Assembly: GCA_018398765.1 (NCBI GenBank)
Contig: JAHBMJ010001461.1
Span: 27,452 to 79,951 of the forward strand
Reading direction: 5' to 3'
DNA: 52,500 bases
Origin: Chromera velia
Lineage: Eukaryota > Sar > Chromeraceae
Shown: in pieces, positions 1 to 18,500 of the stretch
How the letters are laid out: the number at the start of each line of letters is the position of its first letter
How positions within the stretch are numbered: the stretch's first letter is position 1
Made by a program: the position numbers and the translations under genes
The notes under the pieces: generated by a model
The model's database searches: none
What the model was told of the DNA's origin: nothing
The model's input: only the letters and a program-made list of their open reading frames with translations

Positions 1-2450
1 AGAAGCGAAAGGGAGAGGCGAGGGAAACCTGCAGGGTCGCGGTGTGTCACAACGGCCCACCTCTGAATGGCAAGATCTGTTTGCGTGGGAGTCTGTGCAG
101 TCGTTTTTGGTCTTCATGCTGGTGAAGAAGCCCTCGTATTGGTACCTTGTAGAGAACCCCGTCACGTACCTGCATGCATCCATGCATGAACACATTTCTG
201 TCTTGGGTGAGCAGGCAGACAGAGGTCTTCTGAAGCGCCTAGAGGTCTTCTGAAGCGCTTCAAGCACGTTCACCCATTGGGGAGAAAGAGAGAGGGAGAC
301 CAAAAGAACAGTCGCATGTGTGTCAACCATGAACCAAAATTTGTCCAGTCGCTTCGATCAGATCAGCCACTCTCTCCCTCCCTCCCTCCCTCCTTCCCTC
401 CCGATTGGAAGGAAGGAAGGAAGGAAGGAAGGAAGGAAAGAAGGAGGGAAAGAAGGAGTCCGATCCAATCGAGGGAGCGAAGGGATCGATGACCACGACG
501 TACTTTCCTTTCTCTCCCCCCCCCTCGCCTTACCGTGCGATCATCTTTTCGAATAATTCACGCTTCTCAAGGCCCTGTTCTTCACTGAAGGTCTCCATGA
601 ACTTCGCAGCTTCCACGGGGTCTGTAAATCTGCAGACTTGAGCGGGTGCATCAAGATGCTATCCAAAGCAAAAGCCAGCTAGGGAGCCTAGCAGTGCCCC
701 GGAGGCTTTTCTGGGCGGTTCAATTGAAGAAGAAACATCGAGGCATCGTCAAGGAGTATCAAGCATGCGCGCTCGCTTGTTGAGCGATGTGACGGTCGCA
801 CTTAGCCAGTGACTGAAGCTTTCAGTTCTTCCTCAGAATCAAAACTCAATCTGTTCGATCAATTGGAAGGAAGACACGAGGAAGGGTAGAAACAGTGCAT
901 GGATGAAATCCAAAGGAGATAGAGACAGCCTGTCATTCTGCTCTCCCGCTGTCTTCACGTCGCTCTGAATCATATCGTCGGAGACACACCTAGCAACCTG
1001 CCTGCAGAAACAAACCAACCCACAGACAGACAGACAGACAGACAGACAGACCTGCCCAGAGGAGTATCCACCACACTCGTCAATGTGCACAGGAGTCTGC
1101 CTCTCTCCTGTACGGGGAGGAGGGAACCAAAGGGACCGTCCACCACCGTGATCCCCATGGCGACGCACTTCACTGAGGGATTGGGAGGCGACCCCTCTCC
1201 CCTTCTTGATGGAGACAGGGGTCTCTCCTTTTCCCCCCTCTCAGAGTACAGGAGCGTCACGCAGGGCTCATAAAACATCGGGCTCTCCAGAGGTCCGAAG
1301 CAGCCGTATGTTGCGCCCACCACCAGGTCAAAGGCCTCGTTGTCGATCTGAAAGAACAAAAGGTCAAACGCTTTGTTTTGAATGTGGAAGAACAAAAGCA
1401 CCAACGCACGCGCCGTATACAGTCGTGAGACAGAACAAGCAAGTGCACTACAAGCAGCAGCCACCGATCCTCCTTGCCAGTCGTCAACCGCAGCGGCGGG
1501 CCGGCCGACAGGCAGCAGGTGCATGGATGCATGAGGGAGACCACCAGAGAGAAGGGGGGAGAGAGGGGAAGGAAGAAAGGTGGGAAGGGGGGAGGGAAGC
1601 AGTACAGCAGGAAGAGAGGGGAAGAGAGGAGGAGAGAGGGAGGGAGCCATGAAAGCAGAGCTTGAGGAGTGTCGCAAAAACATGCAGACAGAAAGTCAAG
1701 ACAAATGTTTCCTGGGAAAGCGCGTTGCTTCGCCCTTTGTTTTGCACAACACAAAAAGTGAATGAATCACTGACGTGAGACAGACAGAGACCCTCGGACG
1801 GACACTTATAGATAGAAAGATAGATAAACTATGTGACTTCTTGTTTTATTTTTCTTCATTTTTCGTTCCCGGCATATAGACACACACACTGACAGACAAA
1901 CATGCAGGCAGGGGAACAGACTGGCACACAGGCAGTCCATTAAAAAGATATACAGAAAGACAGAGAGACTACACGCCCACAGACCCACACGCACCAAGCA
2001 TGTACGCACGCACAGACACACTTACACACACGCACACACACATACGCGCGCGCGCGTGCACACACACACACACCCAGAGAGAGAGAGAGAGAGAGAGAGA
2101 GAACAGTTACGAAACCCCCTGCATCCCCCACCGCCGAACCTCCCCATCCATCCCCGAGTCCATCTATGCATTCCCGCACCCATCCGTCCACTCACCATCA
2201 GCTGGAGGGTCTCGGGGTTCTGTTTGATTTCCTTCACGGACGTCGACAACCGCACGCGGCCTTCTAGTTCTTTGGAAAAGTATTCCTTCGTGGCCTGCAC
2301 GTACTTTAGAGGAAGAAGCAGAAGAAGAAGAAGAAGAGGAGGAGGAGGAAGAAGAAGAGGAGGAAGAGGACGAGGAAGAGGAGGAGGAGGAGAAAGAAGA
2401 AGAAGAAGAAGAAGAAGAAGAAGAAGAAGAAGAAGAACAAGAAGAAGAAC

Positions 2451-2481
<31 letters not shown>

Positions 2482-3940
2482 AGAAGAAGAAGAAGAAGAA
2501 GAAGAAGAAGAAGAACAAGAAGAAGAACAAGAAGAAGAAGAAGAAGATCGAAGAACAAGAAGAAGAAGAAGAAGAAGAAGAAGAACAAGAAGAAGAAGAA
2601 CAAGAAGAAGAAGAACAAGAAGAAGAACAAGAAGAAGAAGAAGAAGAAGAAGAAGAAGAAGAAGATCGAAGAAGAAGGAGAAGAAGAAGAAGAAGAAGGG
2701 GAAGAAGAAGAAGAAGAAGAAGAAGAAGAAGAAGAAGAAAAAGAAAAAGAAGAAGAAGAAGAAAAAGAAGAAGAAAAAGAAGAAGAAGAACAAGAAGAAG
2801 AAGAAGAACAAGAAGAAGAAGAAGAACAAGAAGAAGAAGAAGAAGAACAAGAAGAAGAAGAAGAAGAAGAAGAAGAAGAAGAAGAAGAAGAGGAAGAGGA
2901 AGAAGAGGCAGAAGAAAAAGAAGAAGAAGAACAAGAAAAAGAAGCAAAAGAAGAAGAAGAAGAAGAAGAAGAAGAAGAAGAAGACGAAGACGAAGAAGAA
3001 GAAGAAGAAGAAGAAGAAGAAGAAGAAGAAGAAGAAGAAGAAGAAGAAGAAGAAAAGGCAAAGCATTCCTTGCTTGTCAAATTGCTTTTCTTCTTTCAGA
3101 TATCCTCCGTGGCATCGGCACATAGAAAAGATTCAATGCGGGAAGGCGGAGGGGGTGGGAGGGGAGATAATTGAGCAAAAAGAATTAGTGTGACATGAGG
3201 ATAAGAGGCGTTCCAGTTGATCATTCCCATTTTTAACGGAGAATGTGTGCTTCTGCATCGATCAGAAAGAAGCATGTGCGGCTGTCACTTCACTGTATCC
3301 TCCTTTTGCATATTGACGCGCGCATCCCACCTGTGGATGAAATACCCCTTCCTTCGTCCGCAGAACGCCCTGACAGTTTTGGAGTCCGAAAGTCTTCGGG
3401 TCCACGGCCTCAAAGGAGAGTCCAGACTCTCGCATCAACGCCGTGTAGGAAGGGAAGTCGAGGTTCGATTCATTGGCAATCACATAGAAGTTGTCGCTGA
3501 TTTCATGCGCAAGATCAGGATAGCGCTTTCGCATCTCCTGCAAGTGCCAGGATTCAACAAAGGGCAGAATTCCTAAAACAAAAGGGAGGAGAGGACAACC
3601 AGAGAACAAACGACAGACCAACCTGGTATCCTAGGAGACACTCGATGCGCGTCTCATGGGAGCGACAATAGTGAAAGCCCAGGTGGGACCTGTACTGGTT
3701 CAGTCCGGACGCGTGCTTGAACAGCTCATCGTTGTGCTCGAACACAGTAACATCGAGCCCTATCTGCAAGCAAGGGAGTCGCCCATGCATTTTCTCCGTC
3801 AGGAACTCAAAAACTTCTCAACATTTGATGCTCTTCAGCTCTTTGGATGGACTCACATCACGGCAAACCAAGGCAACGTGACAACCGTACCAGCCACCTC
3901 CTATGACCGCGATCTTTGGTCCAGGCGTCATTGGTGGCAT
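1..3940 (-). CDS. FAD-dependent oxidoreductase (GGGWYG type), 3' end beyond window
   Basis: Multi-exon gene read right to left. Exons by phase: 3857-3940, 3619-3763, 3331-3572, 2196-2295 (or to 2304), 1052-1347, about 927-1001, 534-629, and 169 leftward past the edge. The ATG at 3940 follows an in-frame TAA. The first exon encodes IAVIGGGWYGCHVAL, a dinucleotide-binding GxGxxG loop, followed by GLDVTVFEHNDELFKHASG, the acidic end of the FAD-binding beta-alpha-beta fold. Later blocks such as QYRSHLGFHYCRSHETR, FDLVVGATYGCFGP and FYEPCVTLLYSE match, from memory, an uncharacterised family of flavin oxidoreductases common in bacteria. The substrate is unknown. FAD binding is inferred from the fold motif. 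The junction after about position 1001 is the least certain. The gene is divergent from the repeat-protein gene at 4708. Confidence 0.75.
385..452. repeat. Tetranucleotide (CCTC/GGAA) microsatellite in intron
   Basis: A CTCC-rich run switches to a GGAA run inside a predicted intron of the FAD oxidoreductase gene. The two halves are partly complementary. Confidence 0.8.
2000..2102. repeat. (CA)n-(CG)n-(GA)n compound microsatellite in intron
   Basis: Alternating CA, a short CGCGCGCG stretch and then GA dinucleotides, just downstream (on the minus strand) of the exon ending at 2196. The CGCGCG segment could adopt Z-DNA, which is inference only. Confidence 0.8.
2311..3056. repeat. Giant (GAA)n trinucleotide expansion in intron
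   Basis: About 746 bp of almost pure GAA on the plus strand, interrupted by GAC, CAA, GGA and AAA variants. It lies in the intron between the predicted exons ending at 3331 and starting near 2300 of the FAD oxidoreductase gene, so the pre-mRNA carries UUC repeats. All long reading frames across it (poly-Glu/Lys/Arg, poly-Ser, poly-Leu/Phe) are artefacts of the repeat. Perfect purine tracts of this kind can form triplex DNA in other systems. Confidence 0.95.
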
Positions 3941-4707
3941 GAAGCGTTAGTGGACACAGTCAGTCATCCAACGATTTTTGGGGGCGGGGGGGGAAGGGTT
4001 GATGACAGATTCATACAACCACAACCGAGGGCTGGCTGGAAACTCTTCCAGAGTGTGGCTGGTTTTTGCGAGAACACCGTTTTGCTTACTGATGAACTGT
4101 CGATGTACGGATTCTGGCTGTTACGAGCCCTTTTTCATGCAGAGAAGTGACATAATTCATGTCAGATGATCGAATCTACGAATGATGTACTTATGGTATA
4201 TAGTTGCAACCATCTAACAAGGTCAGACATTTCTACAGTGCATGCATGGAACCTGTACGGCCGCGGCCGCGGCGGCGGCAAAGCAGCGCGAAGTACGTAT
4301 AATTAATTAAGCTATTAAGTTAGCTATATAGGGCGCGCCCGCCGCGCGCGGTCGATCACGGATCACGATCGCAGATCGACTTTTGAAGACACACACAAAT
4401 ACACACAATCCCTTGAATTTGTGACAGAAACACGGACACACACGGACCAATCGCTCTTGCTATGTCCGTCGATGCTTTCGACCGAATCAGGCACCCAGTC
4501 ACTAGACGACATTGTTACTCTTTGCCTCGTTCTCTCTGTTCGGACTGCTCCGAGAGACGGCGGGCATCCGTCGCTTCGAGTCGATATCGATAATTAACCT
4601 CTGGAATACGCCTGGATAGGAATACATAAGCAGAATTGTGAGCGTACAAGAAAAGAGCGACCTGTTTTGAAGCCTAATTCCGATCGAAACAAGTCAAAGA
4701 GAAGAAG
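3941..4707. promoter_or_regulatory. Divergent intergenic region with GC-rich core
   Basis: This 767-bp gap separates two genes transcribed away from each other, so it should hold both promoters. Its most distinct part is 4258-4370: a block of CCGCGG/GCGGCC palindromes, an AT-rich stretch with TTAATTAA, then GGGCGCGCCC and a GATCACGATCG-like palindromic run. I see no clear TATA box. The promoter role is inferred from gene orientation. Confidence 0.5.
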
Positions 4708-11030
<6,323 letters not shown>

Positions 11031-11092
11031 GCTGTACAGGGAGAAGCGATGATGGAGTGAATTGAAAGCAATTTGGCTATGGTGAGAAAAAG

Positions 11093-11098
11093 AATAAA
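11093..11098 (+). terminator. Candidate polyadenylation signal AATAAA
   Basis: AATAAA lies 62 nt after the stop codon of the Cys/His-repeat gene. The distance suits a short 3' UTR. Confidence 0.5.
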
Positions 11099-11659
11099 GC
11101 GTCTCTAAGCCTTTCCCGTTGACCGGTTGACGCTCAGGTTGAGGACCTACCCGATTGAGGCTAGGTCCGGCCAGGCTTTCAAATTTACCTCCCAAGCGTT
11201 GCGGCGAGCAACAAGCTAGGCAACAAGCTTCAGTATACTTCAAAGTTAGGAGATTCATTATTCCGGTCAAGGACTCGACTCCAATTAATATGGTTTTATG
11301 ATTGTCATACAGTGGAAAAATAATGTTTTTTTCTTGTATAAGTTGTATAATACTTGTATTAAAATTTAACATTATTGATTGATTGATTGATATGTTCCGC
11401 CCTAGGGCCTTCCTGCTATGTCCATCTGTCGCCAGAGCTAGCAGAGCGGGGCGTTCCCCAGCAAGTATATTTTAGTTGTGAAATTAGTAAAAATGAAAGT
11501 GGACGTCCGAAAAGAAAAATGGAACACTAATATATTTGTTAATTAACATTTTACTCAAATTTAAATAGTCAATTGCAGTACATTGATTAAGTTTGTCAAT
11601 TAAATAGTTGAATATAACCGTGATAAGTATGAATGAATCACTATGATATAAGTGACTAG

Positions 11660-11709
11660 ATAAGTGATTTAGTGATGCCCGAGAGCATTGAGCCACTGTC
11701 GCCGTTTTG
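11660..11709 (-). mobile_element. Interspersed-repeat fragment, copy A
   Basis: On the minus strand this reads AAAACGGCGACAGTG, an extra GCTCAATG, then a CTC..GG.CATCACTAAATCACTTATC segment. It matches 42204-42245 on the plus strand over about 42 nt apart from that 8-nt insertion and a few substitutions. Both copies lie in AT-rich spacers 30 kb apart in opposite orientation. This indicates a dispersed element, probably short and non-coding. Confidence 0.5.
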
Positions 11710-11789
11710 TCTTCTAGAGGTCAGCCCCATGCGCAAACTAAAGACTAGGGGCCTTTGTCTAGAAGCCACTGTAGCTTAATTGCGTTACT

Positions 11790-11886
11790 ATTGCTACTTA
11801 CTTTACTTACTTACTTAGGGACCTTAGGGTTGGTTGAACCCAGGGTCTCCGACAACCAGAGACAGATGGCAACCCATGCTACTAAT
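11790..11886 (-). mobile_element. SINE-like element with B-box and TAAG tail
   Basis: Read on the minus strand, this contains GGGTTCAACC, close to the RNA polymerase III B-box (GGTTCRANNCC), preceded about 40 nt upstream by TAGCATGGGTTGCC, a poor A-box candidate. It ends in repeated TAAG units. A tRNA-like head with a simple-repeat tail is typical of SINEs. Only one copy is visible here, so the family is unproven. Confidence 0.3.
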
Positions 11887-12435
11887 ATATTAACTTTTGA
11901 TAGAATTTTAACAATGAAGTATTAACAATAGGTTTTAACAATATAATCATACTTGCATAATAATGGATATCACTTATTTATTCAGCTTTCATAAAGTTAG
12001 AGTCTGTTAGAATATAACTACAAGTGTGATAATATATAATAAAGGACCGAGAGATTTTATGAATCTTTTTCTTTTGTGACACCCGAGTTTTTTCTGGTTG
12101 AACCTGAATCTTCTGAATCTTCTGATGAAAATTAATATGTACCCTAAAGCACAACTCCAATTCTCTGTTCACTACTGTTCACATGCACTTCATATGTATT
12201 TGTATGCATAACAAAGAAAGCGTCACATCACCACTGCTAAAATACCCACTGTTCCTTGCGACCAAATTCTGTCTATAACCAAATCGGTCTGCCTTGGTTT
12301 GCGCATTCACAAATAGTGCCGCTAGTGCGCTTAGTCCCATCACGGCACACAGTTTCCGCACTCACGCCTATCGATCTGCAAGACGTTTACAAACTTCTCC
12401 TCTCCTCGGAAAGTAGAGATGAACAACAGGATGGC

Positions 12436-12440
<5 letters not shown>

Positions 12441-12476
<36 letters not shown>
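12441..12476. repeat. (GA)n microsatellite
   Basis: Perfect GA run in the spacer between the Cys/His-repeat gene and the aldolase gene. Confidence 0.9.
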
Positions 12477-12478
<2 letters not shown>

Positions 12479-12880
12479 AAACAAAGAATCTGAAGGAAAG
12501 AAGCAGAAAAATTGGGGCAAAGGCAGCGCACTGGAGTATTCAATAGCTGACAGACAAACCATCTGAACCACTCCATCTACCGTGTTGAAGAAGCGTCTGT
12601 CCCCTCAGGCAGGTGCACACAAAAACAACGAACGGACTCCCACGACTACGGTCTCCCAACAGTGTTTACTCCCTGACAGGAAGTCAGGGGGAGCCTCACA
12701 CGCTTCCCTCCCTCCGTGCCTCCTTTCTCTCAACACACGCAGGAAGGAAGGAAGGAGGCAAAGGCAGCAAGGGAGGACAGAAGGAAGAAAGGGCAAGGGA
12801 CATGAGGAAAGGAAGAAAGGAAGAAACATAAAAGGAAGCGCCTCCCTCCCCGCTCGCCTTGGAAAAAGAAACTAGAGACG

Positions 12881-12998
12881 TCTCTCTCTCTCTCTCTCTC
12901 TCTCCCCCTCTCTCTCTCTCTCTCTCTGTGAGTGTGAGTGTGAGTGTGTGTGTGTGTGTGTGCGTATGTGCGTGCGTGCGTGCGTGCGTGCGTGCGTG
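12881..12998. repeat. (CT)n-(GT)n-(CGTG)n compound microsatellite
   Basis: CT, GTGA, GT and CGTG runs in series in the same spacer. Confidence 0.9.
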
Positions 12999-13964
12999 TT
13001 TGTGTGCCTAGATGCCACTGTGATTTCTCTCTTCGTGATTTCTCTCTTCGCTACTGCGAACAAGAGAAACGTACACAGATGGACACAACACAGATAGGGA
13101 GCCCCGGTCCCACACACGCACCCGCTCGTTCTTTCCGTCAGGGCACCGGTCGGTCAGCCGACGGATGACTGCAGCGATAAATGGATGACAATCTCAACGT
13201 ATTCATCCGATTCAGTCCGCATGGCCAGAAGCGTCTGGAAGGAAGGAAAGCGCCAAGCCTCCAACCCACCCACCCCAATGCATCCCTCCTCTCCCCCCCC
13301 CCTCTACGATGGAGAAGTGGCAGTTTCCAACTCGGACTTGGTCTCTCCCCTGACAGCCGCCTCTGCGTCTGCTTCTGTTTGAGGAGACAAGCTCGTCGAT
13401 GGAGAGACCCCCCCCTCCCCTCCTTCAGGTGAAGACGAGGATGCGGCAGTGGCCGTAGTAGGGTCTGGAGTTTTTGCTTGTTCTTTCTCCTTTCTCTTTC
13501 TCTGCGGCCTCCTTCTCCAGCGAGTGCTCTCTGCTTGCATTCCCTTTATTAACCCCCCCCCCTCTCCCTTGTGATCTCCCCGCCCTTGGTCGAAACTGCA
13601 CATGGGAGGCAAAGAGAGAGAGAGAGGGAGGGAGAGAGGAGGCACTTTCGTCTGTGTGTGAGTTCTCTACTTGTGGTGTTGTGCACATTTTCTATTGAAT
13701 CTCAGGTATGTCTATCCCTCATTATCCTCTTTTCTCGTGCTTTCTGACTGCTGGCCTGGAAGGACGGACGGAGGGACACGAGGAGACCTGGCTTTGTTTT
13801 GTTTTTTCGTCTTCCTGCTTGGACTTTCATGATGCCCACAGAGCGTAGACTGAGCTTTGGATTTGTAATTTAGCGGAGAGACCGATAGTCAGATTATTGA
13901 TACATGTGACGCTCCCTTGTGCATTCTCTCTGTCTCCCTCTCTCTCTCTCGATCGCTTTATCTA

Positions 13965-13970
13965 TTTATT
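13965..13970 (-). terminator. Candidate polyadenylation signal AATAAA for aldolase
   Basis: Minus-strand AATAAA about 196 nt beyond the aldolase stop codon. Confidence 0.35.
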
Positions 13971-14040
13971 GTCCGGACTCAAGAGAGGATCCCTCCATCC
14001 CCCCAGACAAAGGAGCAAGCGAGCAAGCATACATTATTCT

Positions 14041-14099
14041 ACTCATCCATCCATCCATTTATCCATCCATCCATCCATCCATTTATCCATCCATTCATT
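14041..14099. repeat. (CATC)n microsatellite
   Basis: CATC/CATT units just beyond the aldolase stop codon, probably in its 3' UTR. Confidence 0.85.
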
Positions 14100-14165
14100 A
14101 GGCGCTTTATCTGTCCATTGATTCTGCCGTCCGTCCATACACTGCGAACAAGGCAAGCAGCCTGC

Positions 14166-15527
14166 CTACTTGTATTTTCCTCTCGCAGCCAGAGACGCAA
14201 TCTTCAGCTCCTGTGCGTACAATTTCGCCATGTCGTCGAGCGGCATTTCACCCTCTTTGCCCCTGAAGGCAGGCAGGCACGGCAATCACAGTGTACACGT
14301 CTACTGTTGAAGCAAATAAATCCACCCATGCAAAGCTTCCCTGTTGAACTCACCCATTCTTCCCCCTTGTCCTTAAAGAGAGTCAGTCAGTCAGGCAGTC
14401 AGTCAGGAGTTGCACCGACGACTTTCCGACAGGGCGTACGCGGGCATCAAGCAAGGCAGGTACACTAACGCACAGACGGACAAGAGTCTTTTCTAAAGTC
14501 CAAGAAACGCGACCATACAGGTAGGTGACAGTGTGCCGGCCTGCCCCCGCGCCCCCTCTTGAGGTGTCAGATCTTCGGCACGCGCCGCCCCCTTGGCTCT
14601 CTCTGTCTGGCCAGTCTTTGTGGGCGAGACGCCACAGGCAGGCAAAAACGTGTATGTTGAACGAATCCATCCGTCTGATTCATTCGGGTTCTTCACTTTC
14701 ATGGTGAGTTAGAGGGAGTCGGCATTGCTGGCCACTGATGCGTACCGCGTTTCCCAGGTGAACGATACACAGGAAAGGCAAGACACCTAGCCACCGACGT
14801 ACCTGCAAAGTTCCATCACAGGCAGCTGGAGGGCAGCGCTCCAGGAGAAGGACAGCTGCCAGGGCGCGTGCTTGACTCCAAACGCGGGCTTTTCCGAGTT
14901 CAGAGCTGACAGCCGGGCGGCCACGTCGAAAAAAGGTTGGCCTCCCGAAAGGAAGACGATGCCTGCAGGCGGGCAAGCAGGCAGGCAGGCAGGCAGCACA
15001 AAGAAACAAAAAGGACAGCAAATCAGAAATAAGTACAGATGTTGTCCTGAAGAAGAGGGGCAGCTTTATTCCGACGAAAAAGAGGGGCACGAAGAAAAGA
15101 CGGCTTCGTCTCGCTAGTGGCGGTGAAGTGCACGAAGATATCGACCATTCGTACTTCATCATATTTCGCCTTGCCGCGTCCCAAACCGACAGTAGGACCA
15201 GAAATAGGGAAAAAACCACGTATGGGCTGGCAGTGGAGACGAACATCTGCTCCAACAGAGAGAGAAATTAAGGGGATGTCATGCGAAGTGAATTCGAATG
15301 AATGAGAATGAGTGTGCCGTGTATCCACCCGCCCTCCTTACAATCACTCTTCTATGCCTCCCCATAAACCGCTTCAGAATCTTCTGTGTCACTCTTGCTT
15401 CTTTTTTCCTCCCTCTCTCTCCCTTTCTCCCTCTCTCGGTGCGTCTGTCTGTATGTATCTGTATAAGAGGAAGGCTTCGAGTCGGTCAGAAGGTCTGTCC
15501 GTCTCTCTCTGTCTCTCTCTCTCTCTC

Positions 15528-15570
<43 letters not shown>

Positions 15571-18500
15571 GCGTGCATACGTGTGCTTGTGCGTGTCCGA
15601 CTGGCTATCTATTTGATCCCTGCGGACTCTCGATACATGTTCAGGCAATTGATGAGTCCATGTGTATCCATCCGTGCATGTGTACACATCGCGCATGCAA
15701 GCATACTCGTTGTTACCTGTAAAGGTTCGATCAAATGTGGCATGCAGGCAGGTGTGCATGCGAACAACAAACCGACTGGCACGTACAGGCACTGAGGCGG
15801 AAACTGACTGATTAACTATCTGAGAAAGAAAGAAACTGATTGCCCGAAGAGGAATCGCAAACGGCGAGGAAGAAGAAGAGAGACAGACTGAAGACACGAA
15901 CCAACCAACCAACCTACCCACCCACCCGGCATTGCAGGAGGCACAGTGTTGGCAAACGCGACCAGATTCTGTCGTGCGATTTCGCGAACCGTGAATGACT
16001 CCTTACAGTTCTTTCCAGGGAGCACTAGACTCGTCTGCAACAAAAAGAGGCATCAGGGGAGTCAAGAAATACGAATATGGTGTTAAACACTGCGGTATTT
16101 TTCGATCAGCATGCTGCAGTCGTGCACAGAATAAATACGAATGGTTCACGAAGGTCTCGACACAAGTTGAAGAAGCCCAGCTCCCCTCCCCGACCTTCAA
16201 TACTGTGCTCTGTATGTCGACTCCGTGCTTGATGCACTCTCGCCAGAGGACCGATTGGATTTCCTCGTTCACCTTTCGTGCCGTTCGAAGGTCGTGATCT
16301 CCCTCCATCAGAACATCTGGTTCGACTATCGGAACGAGGCCTTCCATCTGCACACGCTCATTGACATACTCTCTCTCTCGCTCTGTCTCTACGCCACACA
16401 CGCGTAGATGGATAGAACTAGAGAGAGGAAGACACACGCACCCATACGCAGACAGACACACGTACACGAACGCGCACAAAGAGAGAGAACGCACACGCAC
16501 CGAGAGAGGGGGGGGGNGGGGGGGGGGGGAGAAAGTGAGTGAGAGAGAGAGAGAGAGAGAGAGAAACGCGGGACGGGGAGAGGCAGAAATGACCAAACAT
16601 ACACACGCAAGCAGCCAGCAAGCCAGGCAGGCACGAACGAAGGTGGCATCCTTCTGCAAAGCTGCCGGCAATGGACGGAGGGAGCAGACAGACAGGCAGA
16701 GTTATTCTTCTCGTCAAGGCGAATCCATCCTACTCTGCATTCTCCACAGTGGAATGAATCTTTGTCTCCCTCCCTCCGCCTGCCTCGCCCCTTCCCTCCA
16801 ATACCCTCTCGATCAATCAGTTTCTCACTCACTCACTCACTCACTCACTCACTCACTCACTCTTCATGCTCAGGATGTCAAGGGGGCGGACACGAGATCT
16901 CACAATTAGACAAGAAGAAAGGACGGAAGAAAGATGGCAGCAGGGCATTGCACACACCGACGCAGGCACCCACATCTACACGGAGAGGGAGAGAGCGGGG
17001 GGGGGCGGAGAGAGAGACAGAGGGAACTCACTTGAGAGATCAGCGCAAACCTGGCGAGGTCTCTCATGTTCGATTCGATTGCGAGGGCCGTCGGCAGTCC
17101 TTTTCTCGTGTCGATCTGCAAGGAACGAACGACCGAAGGAAGGCACGAACGGCAGACGGAAGGAAGGAAAGAACGAAAGAAGGAGGGATGTAACGAATGC
17201 AAGCACAATTTCACCTGCCTACAAGCACGAATTTACGACAACCACAAAAACAGAAACGAAGAGAATACATTTCGCTCCTGTTTATGATTCACATGTAGTG
17301 ACCTTGTGCTGGCATCGTGACGTAAACATAACCGCTTTGCAGATGCGCGCTGAAAGTACACTTACACGCACAAGCAAACAAGTCCGTGGAGGAGAGGGGG
17401 CGTCCGCCACGGGACACAGACGAGGAGGAGGACGAAGGAGAGCGCTGTGGAAGTGCCAGGGCGGGAAGATAGGGGGGCTAGAGGGAACACGACAAACGCG
17501 AAAGCCGGTTGGTGAAGTAATCAATCTCTAGCGAGTAGCGTGTCTCTGTCTCTGACTGAGCTGAAACCACGACACAAAGGTGATCCGAAGGTCTGCCTCC
17601 CTCCCACAGATCGATCCGCAACTTGACTACGCATGTAGAAGAGAGTGAGTAAACCCATGGGTGTGTTCAATGGACCGAGGGATGAGTTCAATGGGTGGGT
17701 AGACGCTTGCGAAGGGGCAGAAAGAAAGGAGGGCGGGGATCTGAAGAAAAGAAACAAAGAAAGAAAGATCGTCAGGGAGACCAACAAACCTTGATGGGAG
17801 ACCGCCACTTTGTGAATTCCGCTCCTGCCTTTTTGTATTCCTTCAACCTGCATGGACGCATTAATTGTTCATTTGCTTGCTTGCTTGCTTGTGGCACAGT
17901 CTCCCTTTGCTTGCTTGTTTGTGTGCATCATTTCGCTTGCTTGTGGCCTTATTCATTTGTGCAACAGTCTCCCTCCCTTTTTGGCATCATGATGCACGCC
18001 AATTGGTATGCAATTCAAGGCTTCATTCATTCCCTTAGTTTGTGTGTCTGTCTCTCTCTTTGTCTTTCTTCAGGCATTCAGTCCGCCCCACACTTCGGAT
18101 TCCTCACGGATCGATCGATGCATTCCTTCCTTCTTGCCTTTCTTCACGAAGAACATACACCGGATTCCTTTCCTCGTTCATGAATCTACCCATTCAGCCG
18201 TGCGGCCCATTCAGCCCCTCACCCCCCACCCCCTACCGGTCAGCAAGCGAGTCAAGTCCCTGCATAACCGTCTCCCCCCCCGTCCCCGGGAGCTCAGCGA
18301 CCTTGAGGTGCGGTTTCACACTGCAGACGTGCGCACACGCATGGGAGGCGGAGACGGGAGAAGGCGGGCGGACAGCAGGCAGACGCAGCGGTGTGAAGTG
18401 ACAGATACCAAGACAAACACGGACGCAAGGATGCTCGAAAACGAGGTTGAATGCACCTAACAGCGGACAGAGATGTGCACTCTGCAGGACACAGCACTCC

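Larger units (their letters stand above)
11031..14165. other. Intergenic spacer between convergent genes
   Basis: The left part (about 11200-12250) is clearly AT-rich compared with the flanking genes and holds the SINE-like fragments listed separately. The right part returns to normal composition with GA, CT/GT and CATC microsatellites (12441, 12885, 14041). A minus-strand frame ending at 13304, roughly 13305-13535, is Glu/Lys/Ser/Pro-rich and follows a possible GCAG acceptor, so a small gene cannot be excluded. I see no recognisable domain. The 3' UTR of the aldolase enters from the right. Confidence 0.6.

Noticed and set aside
2022-3174. Very long open frames on both strands (poly-Glu/Arg/Lys, poly-Ser, poly-Leu/Phe).
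   Set aside because: They are translations of the GAA array in all frames, lie inside an intron and have no non-repeat domain.
12179-12361. 60-codon minus-strand frame starting with a signal-peptide-like MRKLCAVMGLSALAALF.
   Set aside because: Too short and isolated, ends in AT-rich spacer, no partner exon or homology recognised.
13305-13535. Minus-strand Glu/Lys/Ser/Pro-rich frame after a GCAG.
   Set aside because: No second exon, no domain, and it borders microsatellites. Mentioned only in the spacer entry.
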